Assembly (NCBI GenBank): GCA_028696285.1
Contig: JAQVHJ010000034.1
Span: forward strand, 1 to 11,299
Source of the DNA: a bacterium
GTDB lineage: Bacteria > AUK180 > JAQVHJ01
Direction: 5' to 3'
DNA length: 11,299 nucleotides
Positions within the stretch are counted from its first letter, which is position 1; every line of letters starts with the position of its first letter. Both the position numbers and the translations under genes were made by a program. Below, in pieces: positions 6,918 through 11,299 of the stretch. A model generated the notes under the pieces. It ran no database searches and had not been told where the DNA came from. It worked only from the letters and a program-made list of their open reading frames with translations.

Positions 6918-7160
6918 CTTTGTTTGCTAAGCATCTCCTGCTCCTTGGTTCCTTATATCGTTTTAATCTTAAAATCAACTAAGTAAATTTTCATCCTTCT
7001 GCGCTTCCGCGGTTAAATAAATTCTCTGCGTCCTCAGCGTTCTCTGCGGTGAAAAATCACATTCTCCTGCTGTCTAAGTACCAATCTCTCTTTGGTTCAG
7101 TATATTGCTTTAATTTAAAATCAACTAAGTAAATTTTCATCCTTCTGTGATTCCGCGGTT

Positions 7161-7283
7161 AAATAAATTCTCTGCGTCCTCTGCGTCCTCTCCCGATTTC
7201 GTGGAACCTTCATCGGGACTGCTCGCTGTTAAACTATATGCTCACAGTGCGAATTAAAACCTCTGCGGTGAAATATCACATTC
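7161..7283. repeat. 123-bp perfect direct duplication, copy B
   Basis: This is the second copy of the block at 6795-6917, with its stem-loop at 7191-7218. Sequence further on (7249-7405) also matches 6173-6329 with a single mismatch over 157 bp, so this copy is a mosaic of two other places in the cluster. Confidence 0.85.
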
Positions 7284-7482
7284 TCCTGCTGTCTAAGTAT
7301 CCTTCGCTCTCTGGTTCATTATATTGTTATCATCTTAAAATCAACTAAGTAAATTTTCATCCTTCTGCGATTCCGCGGTAAAATAAATTCTCTGCGTCCT
7401 CTGCGGTTAAAAAATATTTTTCTTTCAATTCACATTTTCCATCATCACTCTCCACACTCCACCTTCCACTCTCCACTATGAT

Positions 7483-7504
7483 AAAAATGAAAGAACCGTC
7501 CCTT
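7483..7504 (-). repeat. 22-bp REP-like sequence, upstream copy
   Basis: On the minus strand this reads AAGGGACGGTTCTTTC followed by ATTTTT, a perfect match to 11251-11272 on the plus strand. It follows a CT-rich stretch (7447-7477, repeated TCCAC/CTCCAC). From memory, GGGACGGTTCT-type sequences occur near REP-associated tyrosine transposases in other bacteria, but no such gene is present here. Confidence 0.75.
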
Positions 7505-7550
7505 CATCTTAAAAAAATAAGGTAGTTGACGGAATATTGGGTGTTTAAAG

Positions 7551-7583
7551 AAACGGGGGTTAGTGAACACTAACCTGTTTTTT
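7551..7583 (+). terminator. Terminator-like hairpin with no gene upstream
   Basis: GGTTAGTG (7558-7565) and CACTAACC (7568-7575) form a perfect stem, with the innermost pair probably open to leave a GAAC loop. TG and then six T follow (7578-7583). This has the form of a rho-independent terminator on the plus strand. The nearest upstream gene ends at 5793, so it would end transcription of the repeat region or insulate the next promoter. A palindromic operator is an alternative. Confidence 0.5.
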
Positions 7584-7694
7584 CTGTTTAAATTATCCTG
7601 CATTTTATCAGAAAGTAAAAAAGAATGATGAGTATATAATGTCTACGAGGACTTAATTAAGGGGTACGGATTACAAAACGATAAATCTTTTTTA

Positions 7695-7724
7695 TTGACA
7701 AATACATTATAAATGTTGTATAAT
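7695..7724 (+). promoter_or_regulatory. Predicted strong sigma70-type promoter for the PAS/HD-GYP gene
   Basis: Perfect TTGACA (7695-7700) and perfect TATAAT (7719-7724) boxes are separated by 18 bases. The start codon follows 23 bases after the -10 box, so the 5' untranslated region would be very short (about 16 bases) and just large enough for the AAGGGG ribosome binding site at 7736-7741. Confidence 0.8.
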
Positions 7725-7747
7725 AGTAATTTAACAAGGGGTCTGTT

Positions 7748-9940
7748 GTGAATTTGAAGAAAGAATCAAATTCCGAAAATTACGACATTCTATTCAATAA
7801 CATTTTCAATTCGATAATAATTACAGATAATACCGGAAAAATTGTAGATATTAATGACGGCAGTATTAAAATGTTTGAGATGTCCCCGAATTCTTTTAAA
7901 GGGAAGGTCATTACAGAGTTATTTAAAATATTTCATGATGACAAAGAGACCGATCTCAATTTATTGTTTTCGATAGTGTTAAAGAAGGGGAAGTTTACCG
8001 GGGCACTTGAATTTTCCGGAGATTCAACACCCGGGTTAAAAACGGAAGTGCGGGTATTGCCATCACGGAATTTTGAAAAGAATGGTTTATATTACTGGAT
8101 AAGCCGCAATATTTCTTCAAGGCTCAAGATCGAGAAGACTTACAGGGAGAACGAACAGATCTATTTTAACATAGTAGAAAAGGGCAGTGATGGAATAGTA
8201 ATAATTCAGGATTACCGTCTTGTTTTTGTAAATAAACGGTTATGTGAGATCACGGGTTATACTAAAGAAGAACTCCTTAACATGAATTTTTTAAATTTTG
8301 TTTCATCTGAATCGAAGGAGTATATAACCGCATTTTATAAAGCCCGTTTAAAAGGCGAGAGTGTTTCCGGGCGATACTCCTTAAAACTAATGTCGAAATC
8401 AGGTGTGACGATTCCCACGGAAGTTAATGCCTCAATAATTGAATATCACGGAAAGACTGCAGACCTTGCAATCATACGTGATGATACGGAAAGATATAAA
8501 GCGGAAGAGATTAAATCGGTTCTTTATCAGATTGCGCAATCAGCCAATTTAACGGATAACCTTGAAGAGCTTCTCCATTTTACCCAGATTCAGTTGAGCG
8601 CAATTATTGATACGACAAATTTCTTTGTGGGATTGTATGACGAAAGCTCTGAAACATATTCATTTCCTATTTTCATAGATAAAAAGCATAAAAGTCCGGA
8701 ATTTTCGAAAGATGAGATGAAATTCAGCTTGACAGATTATGTTCGGCGTAAAGGAATACCGGTATTATGGAAGAAGGGTGTTGTTCTTCCGGATTTCACT
8801 GATACAAAGATTGTCGGGTCTCAAGCTAAGTGCTGGTTGGGAGTTCCACTTAGGACTTCGAAGGGGATTATTGGGGTAATAGTTGTTCAAAGCTATATTT
8901 CAGAAAAAGCATATGACGAGGATCATCTCGACCTGTTATCTTTTGTTTCCGGCCATATTGCCCAGGCAATAGAAAGGAAGAAGACAGACGATGCCCTGCG
9001 TGAGAGCGAAATAAAACATCGTTACCTTCTCAATTCAATTAAATTCCCTGTAATTGCCCTGGACCAAAACATGAAATTATTATATTTTAATAAGGCATAT
9101 GAAGAATTTACGGGGATGTCATTTAATGAATTAAATGGATCAAACGTAAATGACCTGAACCCTAAATTTAAATTTTCAAAAACATATGAAGCCTACACGA
9201 AGGTAATGGAGACCGGTGAGCCGGAGGAGATTATGGGGGAATTCCGGGGAAACATATGGCAGATATGGATATACAAGATTCCGGAAGGGATTATCAGTGT
9301 TTCTAATAATATTACCAAGCTAAAAAACACCGAAGAGACATTAAATAAAAGCTTGTCACAGTTAAAAACCCTGTCTTACCAGGTAATAGATGCAATGTCT
9401 CTTACCGTTGAAACCAGGGATCTTTATACTGCAGGGCATCAGAAGCGGGTAGCCCAGCTTGCGGTGGAGATAGCAAAGAAGATGGGTTTGACGGAAGAAC
9501 AGATTCAAGGGCTTAACATGGCTGCAATAATACATGATATAGGAAAGATTTATGTCCCCGCGGAAATATTAAGTAAGCCAAGCTTCCTTACGGAGATTGA
9601 GTATAATATAATAAAAGCGCATCCTTCTGTCAGTTATGATATTTTAAAAACGATTGATTTTCCATGGGAAGTTGCGAAAATTGTTTTACAGCACCACGAA
9701 AGAATAGACGGGAGCGGGTACCCCGATTCATTAAAAGGCACCGATATAATGCTGGAAGCAAAGATCCTTGCAGTCGCCGATGTCGTTGAAGCGATGACCT
9801 TCCACCGCCCCTATAGAAAAGCCCTTGGAATCACAAAAGCGCTCGATGAAATAAAAAAGAACCGGGGAAAATTATATGATCCCACTGTTGTCGATGCCTG
9901 TTTGGAAATCTTCCGGGATGAAACATTCGCCTTTAAATAA
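7748..9940 (+). CDS. PAS-PAS-GAF-PAS-HD-GYP protein, probable c-di-GMP phosphodiesterase
   Basis: This is a 730-residue cytosolic signalling protein with no membrane helix. By pattern it has PAS 1 at about 12-125, PAS 2 at 136-250 (DGIVIIQDYRLVFVNKRLCEITGYTKEEL), a GAF domain at 255-412, PAS 3 at 422-528 (LLYFNKAYEEFTGMS), a short helical linker, and an HD-GYP domain at about 545-725. The catalytic signatures are complete: H564, HDIGK at 596-600, H625, HHERIDGSGYP at 649-659 and the metal ligand D678 in AVADVVEAM. HD-GYP domains hydrolyse cyclic di-GMP (some act on cGAMP), so this protein likely lowers the second messenger in response to a ligand or redox state sensed by PAS/GAF. Start is GTG at 7748 with AAGGGG at 7736-7741, spacer 6. 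The phosphoesterase gene follows after 3 bp. The signal sensed cannot be told from sequence. Confidence 0.93.
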   Translation: MNLKKESNSENYDILFNNIFNSIIITDNTGKIVDINDGSIKMFEMSPNSFKGKVITELFKIFHDDKETDLNLLFSIVLKKGKFTGALEFSGDSTPGLKTEVRVLPSRNFEKNGLYYWISRNISSRLKIEKTYRENEQIYFNIVEKGSDGIVIIQDYRLVFVNKRLCEITGYTKEELLNMNFLNFVSSESKEYITAFYKARLKGESVSGRYSLKLMSKSGVTIPTEVNASIIEYHGKTADLAIIRDDTERYKAEEIKSVLYQIAQSANLTDNLEELLHFTQIQLSAIIDTTNFFVGLYDESSETYSFPIFIDKKHKSPEFSKDEMKFSLTDYVRRKGIPVLWKKGVVLPDFTDTKIVGSQAKCWLGVPLRTSKGIIGVIVVQSYISEKAYDEDHLDLLSFVSGHIAQAIERKKTDDALRESEIKHRYLLNSIKFPVIALDQNMKLLYFNKAYEEFTGMSFNELNGSNVNDLNPKFKFSKTYEAYTKVMETGEPEEIMGEFRGNIWQIWIYKIPEGIISVSNNITKLKNTEETLNKSLSQLKTLSYQVIDAMSLTVETRDLYTAGHQKRVAQLAVEIAKKMGLTEEQIQGLNMAAIIHDIGKIYVPAEILSKPSFLTEIEYNIIKAHPSVSYDILKTIDFPWEVAKIVLQHHERIDGSGYPDSLKGTDIMLEAKILAVADVVEAMTFHRPYRKALGITKALDEIKKNRGKLYDPTVVDACLEIFRDETFAFK

Positions 9941-9943
9941 TTA

Positions 9944-11080
9944 ATGAAAAAGATTCTTTTTATTTTCTTTATCATTATTTTCAGCTCAATATATTTTTTA
10001 CTGCATTACTTCGTGTTTTCAAGAATAATCAACGGGTTGAACCCAAGCTTATACTTATATAAAATTATCCTTTTAATATTTTTAATAGGTGGCGTATCAT
10101 TTTTCATTGGGGAGGTTTTGGGGAGGTTTTTTAAATTATCTCCTTTATTATATATCGGTTCGGTTTGGATGGGAATAATTTCAATTGCAGTTTCTGTTTT
10201 TATTCTTGAAATTATTTTATCTGCCCTATTTTCCGGTTATCAGAAGATCTTTACTCAAACAGCGCTGGTTTTAATCTTTATTTTAACTGTCATAAGTGTG
10301 TTAAACTCTGCTTATAACAGAAAGATAAAAGAGATTACATTGAATTATTCTGATCTTCCGAAAGATTTAGAGAATTTTTCAATTGTTCACCTGTCTGATA
10401 TACATTTAGGGAAATTATCCACGCACAAATGGTTTCAAAAAATTGTAGACGAAGTAAATAATTTAAATCCGGATCTTATTGTTATTACCGGTGATTTAAT
10501 AGATGAAGACATTTCAGATTCTGAAGAATATTGCAGTGAATTAAAAAGATTAAAATCAACATTCGGTATATTTGCTGTTCCCGGGAACCATGAATATTAT
10601 GCAGGAATAAATAAGTTCAGGAATCTTGCAGACGAAGCGGGGATTTCTGTCCTGATAAATTCTAATAAAAAAATTAATGCTTCTCTTTCAATCATCGGCT
10701 TGGATGAATCATCTTCAAAGCGAATGGAAGGCATTGGACCCAAAATAGACAATGCATTTGAAGGGCTTGACGAAAATACTGAATTTAAAATATTAATGAA
10801 TCACCAGCCGACATTATTTAATGAAGCGGTAAAGAATGGAGTAAATCTCCAGCTTTCAGGGCATACACATTCAGGTCAGTTAATCCCCATCTATTTTTTA
10901 GTGAGATTGTTATATAAGTATCCTTACGGTCTATATTCTGAAAATAATTCATATATTTACACAACATCCGGAACAGGAACCTGGGGTCCCCCCATGAGAC
11001 TATGCAGCAGGTCTGAAATCGTGAAAATTACATTGAAGCGTAACTCAGTACCCGACACAAAAAACAACTCTTCGCGGTAA
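9944..11080 (+). CDS. Membrane-anchored calcineurin-like metallophosphoesterase (YkuE/YaeI-like)
   Basis: This 378-residue protein has about four hydrophobic helices in the first 120 residues (about 4-26, 39-58, 68-97, 105-122) and a catalytic domain from about 143. All metal-site motifs of the calcineurin-like superfamily are present: SDIH (D152, H154), GDLID (D184), GNHE (N215, H216), NHQP (H287) and GHTHSGQ (H307, H309), closing with TSGTGTWGPPMRLCSRSEI. This arrangement fits the YkuE/YaeI group, some members of which cleave UDP-2,3-diacylglucosamine or other envelope pyrophosphates; the substrate here is not determined. The side of the membrane on which the catalytic domain lies is uncertain. 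The start lies 3 bp after the HD-GYP stop with no visible Shine-Dalgarno, indicating coupled translation. The last ~14 residues (KRNSVPDTKNNSSR) are not family-like and abut repeat sequence. Confidence 0.92.
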   Translation: MKKILFIFFIIIFSSIYFLLHYFVFSRIINGLNPSLYLYKIILLIFLIGGVSFFIGEVLGRFFKLSPLLYIGSVWMGIISIAVSVFILEIILSALFSGYQKIFTQTALVLIFILTVISVLNSAYNRKIKEITLNYSDLPKDLENFSIVHLSDIHLGKLSTHKWFQKIVDEVNNLNPDLIVITGDLIDEDISDSEEYCSELKRLKSTFGIFAVPGNHEYYAGINKFRNLADEAGISVLINSNKKINASLSIIGLDESSSKRMEGIGPKIDNAFEGLDENTEFKILMNHQPTLFNEAVKNGVNLQLSGHTHSGQLIPIYFLVRLLYKYPYGLYSENNSYIYTTSGTGTWGPPMRLCSRSEIVKITLKRNSVPDTKNNSSR

Positions 11081-11109
11081 ACGGTGAACGGTCAACTGTC
11101 AACGGTGAG
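11075..11109. repeat. Short CGGTGA/GTCAAC repeat tract overlapping the phosphoesterase stop
   Basis: ACGGTGA occurs twice (11081-11087 and 11102-11108), with GGTCAACTGTCAACGG between the copies and a related CGGTAAACGG at the coding end. The tract covers the stop codon, suggesting that repeat insertion shaped the protein's 3' end. Similar AACGGTGAACGGTCAAC tracts are, from memory, common intergenic repeats in other genomes. Confidence 0.5.
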
Positions 11110-11132
11110 ATTGCTTCGGGTTGCAAGCAACC
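11109..11132. repeat. GATTGCTTCGG-type intergenic hairpin sequence
   Basis: GGTTGC (11119-11124) and GCAACC (11127-11132) form a short stem, preceded by GATTGCTTCG and followed by CAATC. It resembles the dispersed 'GCAATC/GATTGCTTCG' intergenic palindromes of many bacteria. There is no T tract, so it is not a convincing terminator for the phosphoesterase gene. Confidence 0.4.
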
Positions 11133-11250
11133 AATCACGCTTCGTTTGGCTACTCAGATATCCTTTTAGATTTTTTCCTCAACAAATAAATGTAAAAATT
11201 ATCAATAAACATTGTAAAACTGTCAGTTTCAGGGACCCCTCTCAAAAAAT

Positions 11251-11272
11251 AAGGGACGGTTCTTTCATTTTT
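11251..11272 (+). repeat. 22-bp REP-like sequence, downstream inverted copy
   Basis: This is a perfect inverted match of 7483-7504. The two copies face each other across the promoter, the HD-GYP gene and the phosphoesterase gene, enclosing about 3.7 kb. A shorter AGGGACC variant sits at 11231-11237. The remaining bases to the window end (11273-11299) show nothing recognisable. Confidence 0.75.
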
Positions 11273-11299
11273 TACAAAAAACCCTGTAAATACCAATAT

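Larger units (their letters stand above)
5880..7410. repeat. Modular intergenic repeat cluster (six ~69-bp cores plus longer modules)
   Basis: No credible gene lies between 5794 and 7747. Six near-identical cores begin with AAAATCAACTAAGTAAA and run through ATTCCGCGGT to CTCTGCG: 6261-6329, 6603-6672, 6751-6819, 6971-7039, 7117-7185 and 7337-7405. Start-to-start distances are 342, 148, 220, 146 and 220, so short and long units alternate. Between cores lies the segment GGTGAAATATCACATTC followed by TGCTGTCTAAGTA and a variable GGTTCATTATATTG. Long units add a module with the stem TCCCGAT...ATCGGGA. More diverged copies occur at about 5880-5960 and 6000-6100. The minus strand reads as purine-rich CCGCAGAGGACGCAGAG. 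From memory, similar GCAGAG-rich intergenic repeats occur in many uncultured anaerobes; this has not been searched. Function unknown. Confidence 0.9.

Noticed and set aside
5880..7410. CRISPR array
   Set aside because: The repeats are long and imperfect, the spacing varies between 146 and 342 bp, and the intervening sequences are themselves repeated rather than unique spacers. No cas gene is present.
5794..7747. Insertion sequence with a transposase
   Set aside because: No transposase-like reading frame or remnant was found on either strand, so at most this is a non-autonomous element.
11119..11132. Rho-independent terminator of the phosphoesterase gene
   Set aside because: The GGTTGC/GCAACC stem leaves a loop of only two to four bases and has no T tract directly after it.

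Overview
The window looks like a chromosomal segment of an AT-rich, free-living, probably Gram-negative bacterium. Promoters read as sigma70-type (TTGACA/TATAAT-like), AAGGAG-type ribosome binding sites precede most genes, starts include GTG and TTG, and there is a c-di-GMP-type HD-GYP protein. The combination with dense low-complexity intergenic repeats is reminiscent of uncultivated anaerobic lineages, but the phylum cannot be named from this sequence alone. All supported genes lie on the + strand.

Layout. (1) Positions 2-1158 hold the C-terminal part of a glycogen debranching enzyme that runs in from the left edge. Its last ~49 codons are in another frame after an early TAA, so the gene is frameshifted or carries a one-base sequence error. 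(2) Positions 1173-2789 hold a phosphate-uptake pair, a DUF47/PhoU-like protein followed by a PiT permease, close behind the debranching gene. (3) Positions 2796-3261 hold a TTGAAA-N17-TATAAT promoter, a possible 19-codon leader ORF and a DUF952-like protein with a TTG start. (4) Positions 3390-5793 form a probable operon from a TTGACT-N17-TATACT promoter: YjbQ/UPF0047, LemA, a DUF3137 membrane protein and a YciI-like protein, with gaps of 19 bp, 12 bp and a 4-bp overlap.

(5) Positions 5794-7747 form a gene-free stretch of almost 2 kb. It contains a modular repeat cluster: six copies of a ~69-bp core, longer modules with a conserved 7-bp stem-loop, a 123-bp perfect duplication and a unique nested-palindrome insert. 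Its ends carry AGGGACGG in inverted orientation. A terminator-like hairpin and then a strong promoter follow. (6) Positions 7748-11080 hold a cytosolic PAS-PAS-GAF-PAS-HD-GYP signalling protein and, 3 bp later, a membrane-anchored calcineurin-like phosphoesterase. (7) Positions 11081-11299 carry further short repeats, including a perfect 22-bp inverted copy of the sequence found just upstream of the two-gene unit.

The coding genes belong to known families. The phosphate pair, the LemA/DUF3137 pair and the HD-GYP/phosphoesterase pair each make sense as functional units. The least explained part of the window is the repeat cluster and its inverted border sequences, which may be a non-autonomous REP- or MITE-like element family. 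No clear defence system, mobile-element transposase, CRISPR array, tRNA or rRNA was seen.
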